Shown here: piece after piece, positions 19,330 to 28,211 of the stretch
How the letters are laid out: every line of letters starts with the position of its first letter
Numbering within the stretch: position 1 is the first letter of the stretch
NCBI RefSeq assembly: GCF_000971275.1
Contig: NZ_LAPV01000134.1
Location: forward strand, 62,001-126,000
Direction of reading: 5' to 3'
DNA: 64,000 bases
Origin: Devosia psychrophila
GTDB lineage: Bacteria > Pseudomonadota > Alphaproteobacteria > Rhizobiales > Devosiaceae
Made by a program: the position numbers and the translations under genes
Notes under the pieces: generated by a model
What the model was told of the DNA's origin: nothing
The model's database searches: none
The model's input: only the letters and a program-made list of their open reading frames with translations

Positions 19330-20163
19330 GTGGATTGGCTGACCGACTACAAGATTCCGGTGGGGCGCTGGGCGAGCGACTTCTTCATCCTGCTGCGCGA
19401 CAATTTTCGCGGCGTGTTCGATGGTATGTCGGATGCAGCGGAGGCCCTGATCGATGCGCTGCTGTGGATATTGCAGACGCCGCATCCATTGATCATCGTT
19501 GCAGTTTTTGTCGGCGTCACCTGGTGGCTGCAGCGTAGTTGGGCCACCTGCCTGCTGACGCTGCTGGGACTGCTGTTTATCCTCAACCAGGGCTATTGGG
19601 AGCAGACCACTGAGAGCCTGACGCTGGTCATATCCGCCTGCGTCGTCTGCATGGCCGTCGGTATCCCGATCGGTATCGCAACGGCGCACCGTCCACGGCT
19701 CTATCGGTTTTTGCAGCCCATTCTCGACCTAATGCAGACGTTGCCGACCTTTGTTTATCTCATTCCCGCCATCGTGTTTTTCGGCATCGGCATGGTGCCG
19801 GGCCTGATCGCGACGGTGATCTTCGTGCTGCCGGCACCCATCCGCATGACGCATCTGGGTATTTCATCGACACCGCCTGCGCTGCTCGAAGCGGTGGAAG
19901 CTTTTGGCGGCACGCCGCACCAAAAGCTGTGGAAGGTCGAAATGCCCTACGCCTTGCCGCAGGTGATGGCTGGGCTGAACCAGACCATCATGCTGTCTCT
20001 GTCGATGGTGGTCGTTGCGGCGCTGGTTGGCGCCGACGGCCTCGGCGTTCCGGTGGTACGGGCGCTCAATTCGGTCAATACCGCCCTTGGCTTTGAGAGC
20101 GGCTTCGTCATCGTGGTGGTTGCCATCGTGCTCGACCGCATGCTGCGCATCCGGAGGGATTAG
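19330..20163 (+). CDS. choW: Choline ABC transporter permease
   Basis: Inner-membrane permease of the ProW/OpuAB type with 277 residues and about six membrane segments. The cytoplasmic EAA loop EAVEAFGGTPHQKLWKVEMP (about residues 184-203), which contacts the ATPase, is clear. GTG at 19330 is the likely start, since the nearby ATG at 19323 is in another frame; GGGGG upstream acts as ribosome site. It lies between choX and choV, five bases from choV. Confidence 0.93.
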   Translation: MDWLTDYKIPVGRWASDFFILLRDNFRGVFDGMSDAAEALIDALLWILQTPHPLIIVAVFVGVTWWLQRSWATCLLTLLGLLFILNQGYWEQTTESLTLVISACVVCMAVGIPIGIATAHRPRLYRFLQPILDLMQTLPTFVYLIPAIVFFGIGMVPGLIATVIFVLPAPIRMTHLGISSTPPALLEAVEAFGGTPHQKLWKVEMPYALPQVMAGLNQTIMLSLSMVVVAALVGADGLGVPVVRALNSVNTALGFESGFVIVVVAIVLDRMLRIRRD

Positions 20164-20167
20164 GTAG

Positions 20168-21217
20168 ATGGAAGACGCTGTCATCTTCGATAAGGTCAAT
20201 ATCGTCTTCGGCACCAATCCGGACCTGGCTTTGCCACTGATGGACGCCGGCAAGACGCGCCAGGAAATCCAGCGGGAAACCAAGCAGATCCTGGGTGTCC
20301 ACGACTGTTCGCTAACCGTCAAGAAAGGCGAAATCCTGGTCTTGATGGGTCTCTCGGGCTCCGGGAAATCAACGCTGCTCCGCGCCGTCAACGGCCTCAA
20401 TCCGGTGGTGCGTGGGTCGGTGCAGGTGATCGACCAGGGACGCTCGGTCAATCCGGCCGCCTGCAGCCGCGACGAGTTGCTGCAACTGCGGCGCAAGTCG
20501 GTGGCCATGGTGTTCCAGCAGTTCGGCCTGTTGCCCTGGCGCACGGTGCTCGACAATGTCGGGCTCGGCCTCGAACTCGACGGGCTGTCGAAGCTGCAGC
20601 GCAATGCCAAGGTCCGCTCGCAACTGGAACTGGTTGGGCTATCGGACTGGGCTGATCGCAATGTCGGCCAGCTTTCCGGCGGCATGCAGCAGCGGGTCGG
20701 CCTGGCGCGGGCCTTTGCCACCGAAGCGCCCATCCTCTTGATGGACGAACCATTCTCCGCGCTCGATCCGCTGATCCGCTCGCGACTGCAGGATGAATTG
20801 CTCGAACTGCAGGAAAAGCTCAAGCGCACCATCATCTTCGTCAGCCACGATCTCGACGAGGCGTTCAAACTGGGCGACCGTATCGCGCTGATGGAAGGCG
20901 GGCGCATCGTGCAATGCGGTACGCCGCAGGAGATCATCGCCAATCCGGTCGACGACTATGTCGAGGACTTTGTGGCTCACATGAACCCGCTGAACGTGCT
21001 GCGCGCCATGGACATCATGTCGCCGGACATCGGCAGTGGCGTCAACGCGGTGCCTTCTCACAGCCCGCTTGCCGCAGTCATCGAGCAATTGTCAGCCGGC
21101 GCGCCATCGGTGTGTGTAAGGGGCCCGGACGGGCAATTGGTTGGCAGTATCTATAGCAAGAACATCGTCACCGCCCTGCGCAGCAAGCCCGCGCGGGTGG
21201 GCGGCGTGGTGCACTAA
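20168..21217 (+). CDS. choV: Choline ABC transporter ATP-binding protein
   Basis: This ATPase powers choline import. It has 349 residues. Walker A GLSGSGKST is at 61-69, the Q-loop FQQFGLLPWRT follows, the ABC signature LSGGMQQRVGLARA is at about 165, and Walker B is LLMDEPFSALDP. The N-terminal region (FDKVNIVFG, ETKQILGVHDC) and the C-terminal CBS-like stretch (HSPLAAVIEQLSAGAPSVCV) fit the quaternary-amine (ProV/OpuAA) subfamily, in which CBS domains sense osmotic state. The C-terminus is shorter than in ProV. A GC-rich hairpin follows. Confidence 0.94.
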   Translation: MEDAVIFDKVNIVFGTNPDLALPLMDAGKTRQEIQRETKQILGVHDCSLTVKKGEILVLMGLSGSGKSTLLRAVNGLNPVVRGSVQVIDQGRSVNPAACSRDELLQLRRKSVAMVFQQFGLLPWRTVLDNVGLGLELDGLSKLQRNAKVRSQLELVGLSDWADRNVGQLSGGMQQRVGLARAFATEAPILLMDEPFSALDPLIRSRLQDELLELQEKLKRTIIFVSHDLDEAFKLGDRIALMEGGRIVQCGTPQEIIANPVDDYVEDFVAHMNPLNVLRAMDIMSPDIGSGVNAVPSHSPLAAVIEQLSAGAPSVCVRGPDGQLVGSIYSKNIVTALRSKPARVGGVVH

Positions 21218-21225
21218 GGTAGGCG

Positions 21226-21247
21226 GGCGCCGGGCAAATCCGGCGCC
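21226..21247. terminator. Hairpin between convergent choV and ETF-QO genes
   Basis: Perfect 8-bp stem GGCGCCGG / CCGGCGCC with a GCAAAT loop in the 32-base gap between two convergent stops. There is no T-run on either side, but position suggests a bidirectional transcription end. Confidence 0.5.
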
Positions 21248-21249
21248 GG

Positions 21250-22914
21250 TTACATGTTCGCGTAGACCGGGCCTTCGCCGCCCTGGGGGGGCACCCAGTT
21301 GATGTTCTGGTTGGGATCCTTGATGTCGCAGGTTTTGCAGTGCACGCAGTTCTGCGCGTTGATGACGTAGGTCTGGACGTTTTCGCGTTCAACCCATTCA
21401 TAGACGCCTGCCGGGCAATAGCGGGTGGATGGGCCCTCAAAGATCGCCAGCTCCGATGAGCGCTGCAGTTCAGGGTCGATCAGTTGCAAATGGCTGGGCT
21501 GGTTTTCGGCGTGGTTGGTGTTGGAGAGAAACACTGATGAGAGCCTGTCGAAGGTGAGTACGCCATCGGGCTTGGGATACTCGATCTTGCTGAAGCCGGC
21601 TGCCGGTTCGAGCGATTGGGCATCGGACTTTCCATGCTTGAGCGTGCCGAGGGGCGAGAAACCCAGCAACTGGTTGAACCACATGTCCACGCCGCCAATG
21701 CCGACGCCGAGTATCGTGCCGAATTTGGACCATAGCGGTTTGACGTTGCGGACCTGCTTGAGGTCCTTGCCGATAGGGCCTTCGCGCCAGCTGTCTTCGA
21801 TGCTGGTGACGTCATCGTTGGCGCGGCCAGCGGTAATGGCGGCGGCGAGGTGCTCGGCAGCCAGCATGCCGGACAAAACGGCGTTGTGGCTACCCTTGAT
21901 GCGCGGAAGGTTGACCAAGCCCGCCGAGCAGCCGATGAGGGCGCCGCCGGGGAAGGAAAGCTTGGGCACTGACTGATAACCGCCCTCGGTAATGGCGCGG
22001 GCGCCATAGGACAGGCGCGTGGCGCCCTCGAAGGTTTTGGCAATAGCCGGGTGCGTTTTGAAGCGCTGGAATTCCTCGAACGGGTGGAGATACGGGTTTT
22101 TGTAGTTTAGATGAACCACGAAACCCACGGCTACGGTATTGTCGTCGAGGTGATAGAGGAACGAGCCGCCGCCGGTCTTCATGTCGAGCGGCCAGCCGAA
22201 CGAGTGCTGCACCAAGCCTTGCTTGTGGTGCTCGGGCTTGACCTGCCACAGCTCCTTGAGCCCGAGGCCGAACTTGGCCGGTTCGCGATCCTTGTCTAGG
22301 TCAAAGCGGGCGATGAGTTGCTTGGCGAGCGAGCCGCGAACGCCTTCGCCGATCAGCACATATTTTCCGAGCAAGGCCATGCCGCGGGTGTAGTTGGGGC
22401 CGGGCTCGCCGTTGCGCTCCACGCCCATGTCGCCGGTCGCAACGCCGATGACGGCGCCTGCCTCGTTGTAGAGGACTTCGGCGGCGGCAAAGCCGGGATA
22501 GATTTCAACGCCGAGCGCCTCGGCCTTGGTTGCAAGCCAGCGGCAGACATTGCCGAGCGAGACGATGAAGTTGCCATGATTGCTCATCAGCGGCGGCACC
22601 AGGAAATTGGGTATGCGCAGCGCGGCCTTCTTCCCGAGCACCAGGAACCGGTCTTCGGTAACCGGCACCTTGAACGGATGGTCGGCCTCATCACGCCAGC
22701 CGGGAAGCAGCGTGTCGATGCCGCTCGGGTCGACGACGGCGCCCGACAGGATATGCGCGCCCACTTCGGCGGCTTTTTCCAGCACGACGACCGAGAGATC
22801 GGGATTGACCTGCTTGAGCCTGATCGCCGCCGAGAGGCCGGCAGGGCCGGCACCAACGATCACGACGTCGAACTCCATGCTTTCGCGTTCGGGGAGTTCT
22901 GCTTGCTCAACCAT
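21250..22914 (-). CDS. Electron-transfer flavoprotein:ubiquinone oxidoreductase
   Basis: ETF-QO takes electrons from reduced ETF and passes them to ubiquinone at the membrane. It has 554 residues from ATG 22914; an in-frame TTG lies 15 bases upstream. The FAD motif GAGPAGLSAAIRLKQ is near the N-terminus, and the ferredoxin-like C-terminal end contains CVHCKTCDIKDPNQNINWVPP with the 4Fe-4S cysteines. It is the last gene of a gbcA-gbcB-MFS-ETF-QO operon on this strand. With etfBA 13 kb away in the same island it forms an electron chain probably used by the methylglycine dehydrogenase. It could also serve fatty-acid oxidation. Confidence 0.95.
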   Translation of the reverse strand: MVEQAELPERESMEFDVVIVGAGPAGLSAAIRLKQVNPDLSVVVLEKAAEVGAHILSGAVVDPSGIDTLLPGWRDEADHPFKVPVTEDRFLVLGKKAALRIPNFLVPPLMSNHGNFIVSLGNVCRWLATKAEALGVEIYPGFAAAEVLYNEAGAVIGVATGDMGVERNGEPGPNYTRGMALLGKYVLIGEGVRGSLAKQLIARFDLDKDREPAKFGLGLKELWQVKPEHHKQGLVQHSFGWPLDMKTGGGSFLYHLDDNTVAVGFVVHLNYKNPYLHPFEEFQRFKTHPAIAKTFEGATRLSYGARAITEGGYQSVPKLSFPGGALIGCSAGLVNLPRIKGSHNAVLSGMLAAEHLAAAITAGRANDDVTSIEDSWREGPIGKDLKQVRNVKPLWSKFGTILGVGIGGVDMWFNQLLGFSPLGTLKHGKSDAQSLEPAAGFSKIEYPKPDGVLTFDRLSSVFLSNTNHAENQPSHLQLIDPELQRSSELAIFEGPSTRYCPAGVYEWVERENVQTYVINAQNCVHCKTCDIKDPNQNINWVPPQGGEGPVYANM

Positions 22915-22937
22915 CTTCGTTTCTCTCAACGGTACTA

Positions 22938-24191
22938 TTACGGAACGGCATCGGCTTGCGGCGAGCCGATGCCGGCAGGCGCCATCGGCGTAGTGGACAC
23001 CAGATCGAATGACTGTTTTTCGCCGACCACTTGCAGCTTGTTAAGCCGCATGCGGGCGAAAACAAAGCCAACGATGCCCAATTGCACGATTGCCATGAAG
23101 CCCGCCAGGGCTGCCGGGCCGAACCATTGCATGCCGAACGATGCCAGGATCGGACCAAGGGTGGAGCCGGCGCCATACAGCAGCAGCAGGCCGGCGGACA
23201 CCTGTACATAGTCGCTGCGGTCGGCGACGTCGAAAACATGCGCCGAGGCCACGGCATAGCTGGGCAGCACGGTTGCGCCAAACAGCAGTGCGAAGATGAG
23301 CCATGGACCGCCCAATTGGGGTAGCAGGGCGACGGTGACGCCAGCCAGAGCAGCCGCAAGAGTGATCGCCATCAGCACATGGCGACGATCGAGATGGTCG
23401 GACAGCTTGCCAAGGGGCCACTGGGCGATGGCGCCGCCCAGGACCACGACGCTCATGAACTGGGCGGCTGAAGTCAGGTCACCCGTTTTGGCAAAGGCAA
23501 ACACCGGGCCCAGCGACCACAGGGCGCCGTTGGAAAGACCAATCAGGAAGATCGAGGCCGTGCCCGCTGGCGACAGGCTGAACAGGCGGAATGGCCGAAC
23601 TCTCACCAGGATTGGGGGCTGCGGTGCCGGCGAGCGTGAAAGCGCCAGCGGCACGACGGCTAATGAAATAAGGATCGATGCGACGGAGAACAGCAGGAAG
23701 GAGGACGCATCGTAGAGCGTCACCATCATCTGGCCAGCGGCAGTGGCGATGTAGTTTATGGCAACATAGATGGAGATCATTGTACCGCGCGTCGAACTGG
23801 TCGCTCGATCGTTGATCCAGCTCTCGATGATCAGATAGAGGCCGGCAAGGCAGATGCCGGTCAACAGACGGAGCAGGGCCCAGAATTGAGGGTGCACCAG
23901 CATGGGGTAGCAGATCGCCACGGCGGCGGTGATCGACACCAGTGCAGCAAAGGTGCGGGTATGGCCAACGCGGCTCAGCAGGACAGGTGTCAGCAGGCAG
24001 CCGATTACAAAGCCGAGATAATAGCTCGATCCGAGCAGGCCCAAGTCCACAGCGGAAAAGCCCTCGATGCCGCCGCGGATGGGCAACAGCATGAGTTGCA
24101 ACCCATAGCCGGTGACCAGCAGTGCCTCGCTGATCAGCAGCGCCGACAGCAGCAGGTAGGGTGACTTGGAGCCAGGCTGAGCGGTAACCAA
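22938..24191 (-). CDS. MFS transporter in the betaine demethylation operon
   Basis: A 417-residue major facilitator protein with twelve predicted membrane segments. The loop SRVGHTRTFAALV (about residues 73-85) is the MFS motif between helices 2 and 3, and overall it resembles the YcaD-like group. No substrate motif is visible. A TTG start at 24191 is proposed, because the first ATG lies within the first helix. It sits 13 bases after gbcB and 23 before the ETF-QO gene. Uptake or export of betaine, dimethylglycine or a related compound is a guess from context. Confidence 0.8.
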   Translation of the reverse strand: MVTAQPGSKSPYLLLSALLISEALLVTGYGLQLMLLPIRGGIEGFSAVDLGLLGSSYYLGFVIGCLLTPVLLSRVGHTRTFAALVSITAAVAICYPMLVHPQFWALLRLLTGICLAGLYLIIESWINDRATSSTRGTMISIYVAINYIATAAGQMMVTLYDASSFLLFSVASILISLAVVPLALSRSPAPQPPILVRVRPFRLFSLSPAGTASIFLIGLSNGALWSLGPVFAFAKTGDLTSAAQFMSVVVLGGAIAQWPLGKLSDHLDRRHVLMAITLAAALAGVTVALLPQLGGPWLIFALLFGATVLPSYAVASAHVFDVADRSDYVQVSAGLLLLYGAGSTLGPILASFGMQWFGPAALAGFMAIVQLGIVGFVFARMRLNKLQVVGEKQSFDLVSTTPMAPAGIGSPQADAVP

Positions 24192-24204
24192 CGAATATTC
24201 CAGT

Positions 24205-25338
24205 CTAGCGTTCGATCACCAGGTCGCTGGTGGGCTTGGAGCAGCATAGCAGCATCATGCCCGCGTCGATTTCGCGCTGACGGATGCCACCTTTATGATT
24301 CATCTCGATGGTGCCCGATACCTTCTTTGATTTGCAAGTGCCACATAGGCCCTGCGTACAGGAAGACGGCAGGCGCATGCCGGCACGCTTGGCGGCCTCC
24401 AGCACCGTCATGTTTTCCGGCACTTCGATGGAGCGGCGGGTCTTGGTAAACTCGACTGTGTAGGTTTTGACCTGCGGCGCGGCATCCAGCAAAACCTCGC
24501 CGATGGCGACCTCGACCTGCTCGGTGGCGGAGAGTTCTTCAAAATTGAAGCTCTCGTCATGATGGTGGCTCATGTCGAAGCCGGCTTCGACGAGCAGGGC
24601 CTTGACCGCAGCCATGTAAGGAGAAGGGCCGCAGACGAAAATCTCGCGGCTCATGTAATCGGGCACGATCATGTCCAGCAGGGCCCGACTGAGGCGGCCG
24701 CGCAGTCCGCTGGACGGCGATAGCGGTGTTACGCCCTCGACAATCGGCACGAAGCGGAATGTCTCGGTGAGCCGCGCCATCAGCTCGAGCTCTTCTCGGA
24801 AAATGATGTCCGATGAAGTGCGGGCCGAGTGAACGAACACCAGGTCTTCCTGCTCGCCCAGATCGTGGAAAGTACGAGCCATCGACATCAGGGGCGTGAT
24901 GCCACTGCCGCCGGACAGGAACAGGTATTTGGGGGCAGGGTGGGCATAGCAGGTGAACTCGCCCATCGGACCGAGCGCCTTGACCGCCATGCCCGGCTTG
25001 AGATTGTCGTGCAACCAGTTTGACACCCGCCCCCCCGGTACGCGCTTGACGGTGAAGGAGATGGTATGGGGGCGGGTCGGCGCCGACGAGATGGTGTAGC
25101 AGCGATGCAAAGTCTCGCCGCCGATCTCGAAGGCATAGGTCATGAATTGGCCGGGCTGATAGCGGAACCGCCCCGGCACAGTGGGCCTCAGGACGAAGGT
25201 CTTGACGTCGTGGGTTTCCTGCCGGACCGACTGACAGATCAGCGTATCGTCGTTTTCACTGTCCCAAAGGTCATCCGGCAGCTTGAGCGCTGGCGCCTGG
25301 GCGTCGATCGGGCCGAACCCACCGTCAAGAATCTTCAT
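24205..25338 (-). CDS. gbcB: Glycine betaine monooxygenase reductase subunit
   Basis: This reductase transfers electrons from NAD(P)H to the Rieske oxygenase GbcA. Its 377 residues contain an FAD domain (RCYTISSAP, about 89-97), an NAD domain (YLFLSGGSGITPLMSMA, about 138-154) and a C-terminal plant-type 2Fe-2S domain (C-x4-C-x2-C in CTQGLCGTC, last Cys in LLCCSKP). Its ATG overlaps the gbcA stop by four bases, so the subunits are translationally coupled. Related NADH:ferredoxin reductases such as Hcr share this layout; the gbcA link makes GbcB most likely. Confidence 0.9.
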   Translation of the reverse strand: MKILDGGFGPIDAQAPALKLPDDLWDSENDDTLICQSVRQETHDVKTFVLRPTVPGRFRYQPGQFMTYAFEIGGETLHRCYTISSAPTRPHTISFTVKRVPGGRVSNWLHDNLKPGMAVKALGPMGEFTCYAHPAPKYLFLSGGSGITPLMSMARTFHDLGEQEDLVFVHSARTSSDIIFREELELMARLTETFRFVPIVEGVTPLSPSSGLRGRLSRALLDMIVPDYMSREIFVCGPSPYMAAVKALLVEAGFDMSHHHDESFNFEELSATEQVEVAIGEVLLDAAPQVKTYTVEFTKTRRSIEVPENMTVLEAAKRAGMRLPSSCTQGLCGTCKSKKVSGTIEMNHKGGIRQREIDAGMMLLCCSKPTSDLVIER

Positions 25339-26591
25339 TTTGCGAGATATTCCGTCATGCGGGAAATGTACCAGCGGATGAATTTCTCCACGAGCATTTC
25401 GGTGTTCGGCGAATAGGGTCCGGGCTCATAGGCTGGGTTCATGGCGCCCTGCTGACACATCTGCACCAGTGCGGAATCCTGCGCATTGGTAGCGGTCCAC
25501 ACCTCGATCAGGTTGGCGATGTCATAATCAACCCCTTCGACGGCGTCCTTGTTGACCAGCCACTTGGTGCGGACCAGCGTGCGACCTTCGTCGAGCGGCA
25601 AGGCCGAAAAGGTGACGATGTGGTCGCCGAGGAAATGGTGCCAGGAATTGGGCTGGGTCCAGAATGACAGGCCGCCGAGCTTGGCATTGCTGAAGGCGCC
25701 GAGCGGAATGCGGCAGGCGGCGCGGGTGTCCATGGTGTGGCTTTCGCCGTTTCCATCGAGCGGCAGGCGCTCCGTGCGGAAGCCAGTGACGCGGCTGTCT
25801 AGTTCCTCGATTTCGTGCGACGGCAGGCCCATGTTCTCCCACTCGGCGTGGCTGGTCTTGCGCAAAGCTTCGTAGCGCTGGGCGTTTTCAAGGTCGAGCG
25901 GGTCCATCTCCTCGGGCGAAAAGCCGAAGCCATAAGCAAACAGTGGCACCGTCAGCTCGGGGTGATTGGCCTCGCAGTGGTAGCACTCGCGATTATTCTC
26001 GATGGTCAGCTTCCAGTTGCCCATTTCGATCAGGTCGCTCTGGTAGGCGATTTTGGTCTCGCGCACTTTGTGCGGCGCGATGTAGGGCGCCATGCGGGCC
26101 GCGACATAGTCGAAATCCTCGGGCGGCTCCTCGGTCAGGCAGATAAACAGCAAGCCTTCGAGCGAGCGCAGGTGCACCGACTTCAGGCCTTTGCAAGATG
26201 CGTCAAACTCCGCGCCCATGTGCGGCGCATGAACGAGACGGCCGTCCAGCGCATATGTCCAGGAATGATAGCGGCAGACGAGATTGCCGACGGTGGCCTT
26301 TTCTTCGTCGATCAGTCGGGCGCCCCGATGGCGGCAGACATTGTGGAAAGCGCGTATTTCCATGTCGTCGTCGCGGATGATGAGCACCGACGCCTTGCCG
26401 ATATTGACGGTCATCACGTCGCCCGGCTCGGGCACATCGGGCTCGACACCGACATAGATCCAGTGGCGGTAAAAAATGGCCTCCATATCAGCGTCGAAAA
26501 CTTCAGCGGATGTATAGAATGGAGCGTCCAGGCTGTGGCCTGGCTTTCTTCCATGAACCAGCGCTTCAAGCGCAGATTGCTTATCGAGCAT
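25335..26591 (-). CDS. gbcA: Glycine betaine monooxygenase, Rieske oxygenase subunit
   Basis: GbcA oxidatively removes one methyl group from glycine betaine, giving dimethylglycine and formaldehyde. It has 418 residues. The Rieske centre is formed by C86-x-H88 and C106-x2-H109 (NVCRHRGARL ... LVCRYHSW). The mononuclear iron site has H205 and H210 in RECYHCEANHPE, as in ring-hydroxylating oxygenase alpha subunits. GAGGAG precedes the ATG. It starts the gbcA-gbcB-MFS-ETF-QO operon and is divergent from a GbdR-like regulator. Stachydrine or carnitine demethylases are related alternatives, but the surrounding bet and sox genes favour glycine betaine. Confidence 0.9.
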   Translation of the reverse strand: MLDKQSALEALVHGRKPGHSLDAPFYTSAEVFDADMEAIFYRHWIYVGVEPDVPEPGDVMTVNIGKASVLIIRDDDMEIRAFHNVCRHRGARLIDEEKATVGNLVCRYHSWTYALDGRLVHAPHMGAEFDASCKGLKSVHLRSLEGLLFICLTEEPPEDFDYVAARMAPYIAPHKVRETKIAYQSDLIEMGNWKLTIENNRECYHCEANHPELTVPLFAYGFGFSPEEMDPLDLENAQRYEALRKTSHAEWENMGLPSHEIEELDSRVTGFRTERLPLDGNGESHTMDTRAACRIPLGAFSNAKLGGLSFWTQPNSWHHFLGDHIVTFSALPLDEGRTLVRTKWLVNKDAVEGVDYDIANLIEVWTATNAQDSALVQMCQQGAMNPAYEPGPYSPNTEMLVEKFIRWYISRMTEYLAK

Positions 26592-26630
26592 GACGAACTC
26601 TCCTCAACCGAGATGAGGCGGGGAGGCCTC

Positions 26631-26706
26631 TGTCGCTGGATCAGATTTGGCGCTTTTTCTCATGCTGTCTTGATGCCGGGCGACAGCTGCTTTAGATTTT
26701 ACGACA
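26631..26706. promoter_or_regulatory. Divergent gbcA / AraC control region with TGTCGY half-sites
   Basis: The 134-base gap between gbcA and the regulator holds TGTCGC at 26631-26636 (+). On the minus strand, reading toward gbcA, TGTCGT (26706-26701) and TGTCGC (26685-26680) are spaced 21 bases, two helical turns. The same TGTCGC core occurs in the soxB and etfB promoters. AraC-family regulators commonly bind such direct repeats; binding is inferred. Confidence 0.4.
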
Positions 26707-26725
26707 TTATCTTCATGGGTGTGTT

Positions 26726-27685
26726 GTGCATAGTAGTTCTGACGCCCAAGTTTTTGGCTTCATGCTCACCGAACAGTTTTCGATGATCGCTTTTACTGCA
26801 GCGCTCGAGCCGCTGCGGCTCGCCAATCGCGCGGCTGGGCGCAAGCTTTATGAGTGGCATCTCTACTCGGCAGACGGGCTCACCGCAGAGGCGTCCAATG
26901 GAGTGCGTGTCAATGTGGAGCAGTCGTTTCGCGACGCGCCGAACATGGATGCGGTGGTGGTTTGCGCCGGCGTCGATGTGCAACTGATCGACCACCGCGA
27001 TCTCATTTCGGTGGTGCGACGGCTGACCAAGTCCGGGGCAGCGCCCGGCGCTGTCTGCACAGGGACCTACGTGCTGGCCAAGGCGGGCCTGCTGGATGGC
27101 TATCGCTGCACCATCCATTGGGAAAACCGCCCGGGAATTCGGGCGGATTTTCCGGACCTCGACATCGGCGAAGAGCTGTTCGAGATCGACCGGGACCGCT
27201 TCACCTGCGCCGGTGGCGTGGCGGCGGCGGACATGATGCTCTCGCTGATCAAGCGCGATCACGGCGAAACGGTATCGAGCGCGGTCACCGATCAGTTGAT
27301 CCACCATCGCATTCGCGAGGCCAGCGAGCGGCAGCGCATGGATTTGCGGACGCGTCTGGGCGTGGCCGATCCCAAGCTGTTGCGGGTCATCTCGCTTATG
27401 GAGCGCTCGATCGAACGGGTGCTGACCATCGAGGAATTTGCCCGTAGCGTCGCGCTATCGCCTCGACAACTAGAGCGGCTATTCCTCAAGCATCTAGGGT
27501 CGTCGCCTAACCGGCATTATATCAAGATCCGGCTCGACCATGCCTGCCAGCTGTTGCGCCAAACGCGCATGCCGATTCTCGACGTGGGAATGGCCAGCGG
27601 CTTCAGCTCGGCGTCGTATTTCTCACAGAGCTATTCAGACCATTTTGGGCATAGCCCGAGCAGCGAGCGCAAGGCGGCGGTCTAA
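26726..27685 (+). CDS. GlxA/GbdR-like AraC-family transcriptional regulator
   Basis: A 319-residue regulator with a DJ-1/PfpI-like amidotransferase-fold ligand domain (about 8-175, VFGFMLTEQFSMIAF and the elbow GAVCTGTYVLAKAG) and a C-terminal AraC DNA-binding domain (about 215-315, with LTIEEFARSVALSPRQLERLF and DVGMASGFSSASYFSQSYSDHFGHSP). GbdR, which activates betaine catabolism in Pseudomonas, has this layout. The GTG start at 26726 is used because the next ATG would cut into the first strand. It is divergent from gbcA and convergent, overlapping by four bases, with the ProXp-like gene. It probably activates gbcAB and the sox genes in response to betaine or dimethylglycine (inference). 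Confidence 0.85.
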   Translation: MHSSSDAQVFGFMLTEQFSMIAFTAALEPLRLANRAAGRKLYEWHLYSADGLTAEASNGVRVNVEQSFRDAPNMDAVVVCAGVDVQLIDHRDLISVVRRLTKSGAAPGAVCTGTYVLAKAGLLDGYRCTIHWENRPGIRADFPDLDIGEELFEIDRDRFTCAGGVAAADMMLSLIKRDHGETVSSAVTDQLIHHRIREASERQRMDLRTRLGVADPKLLRVISLMERSIERVLTIEEFARSVALSPRQLERLFLKHLGSSPNRHYIKIRLDHACQLLRQTRMPILDVGMASGFSSASYFSQSYSDHFGHSPSSERKAAV

Positions 27686-28191
27686 GCGCTGGCCAGCGTA
27701 TCGAAATCGACGATGTCCGGGCTGTGGCCGGTGGCGGTGACGAATTTGACCAGCTCGTCGCTGGTCAGCGAGACCGTTGCAGTATTGACCAGTGGATGAA
27801 CCGTGATGCGGGGTTGGGCCAGCATGTCTTTGGCCAGGACGAGCTGAACGGCATTGGCGGTGTCATTGATCAGCGCCAGAGGACTGACGGAGCCCTGAAT
27901 GACGCCCAATGCTTCCAACAGCGTCTCGCTGCTGGCGAAGGAGAACTTCTTGGCGCCGACATGGGCCGCCAGCGCCTTGAGGTCGAGACGACGATCGGTC
28001 GGCACGCAGACCAACCAGAGACCGCCCTTTGCGCCCTTGAGCAGCAGGTTCTTGGTGTGAACACCTTCCAGCACCGACCAGAAAGGCAGGGCTTCCTCGA
28101 CGGTGTGGACCGGCGGATGCTCGATGGCGACAGGAGTGATCGCAAGCTGGGCAAATAGCGCATCGAGAGCGGCGCGGGCTTCGGTCGTCAT
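27682..28191 (-). CDS. YbaK/ProX-type aminoacyl-tRNA deacylase (ProXp-like)
   Basis: A 169-residue free-standing editing domain of the YbaK/PrdX family. Such proteins hydrolyse mischarged tRNAs, for the ProXp-ala type Ala-tRNA(Pro). Visible blocks are PVHTVEEALPFW near the N-terminus, KNLLLKGAKGGLWLV (about 47-61), the DLKALAAHVGAKKFSFAS region and GSVSPLALINDTA (about 100-112). It lies 20 bases downstream of soxG and may be the last gene of the sox operon. There is no obvious metabolic link. Confidence 0.85.
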   Translation of the reverse strand: MTTEARAALDALFAQLAITPVAIEHPPVHTVEEALPFWSVLEGVHTKNLLLKGAKGGLWLVCVPTDRRLDLKALAAHVGAKKFSFASSETLLEALGVIQGSVSPLALINDTANAVQLVLAKDMLAQPRITVHPLVNTATVSLTSDELVKFVTATGHSPDIVDFDTLASA

Positions 28192-28211
28192 AAGTTGTCC
28201 TCTTGAAAGCG

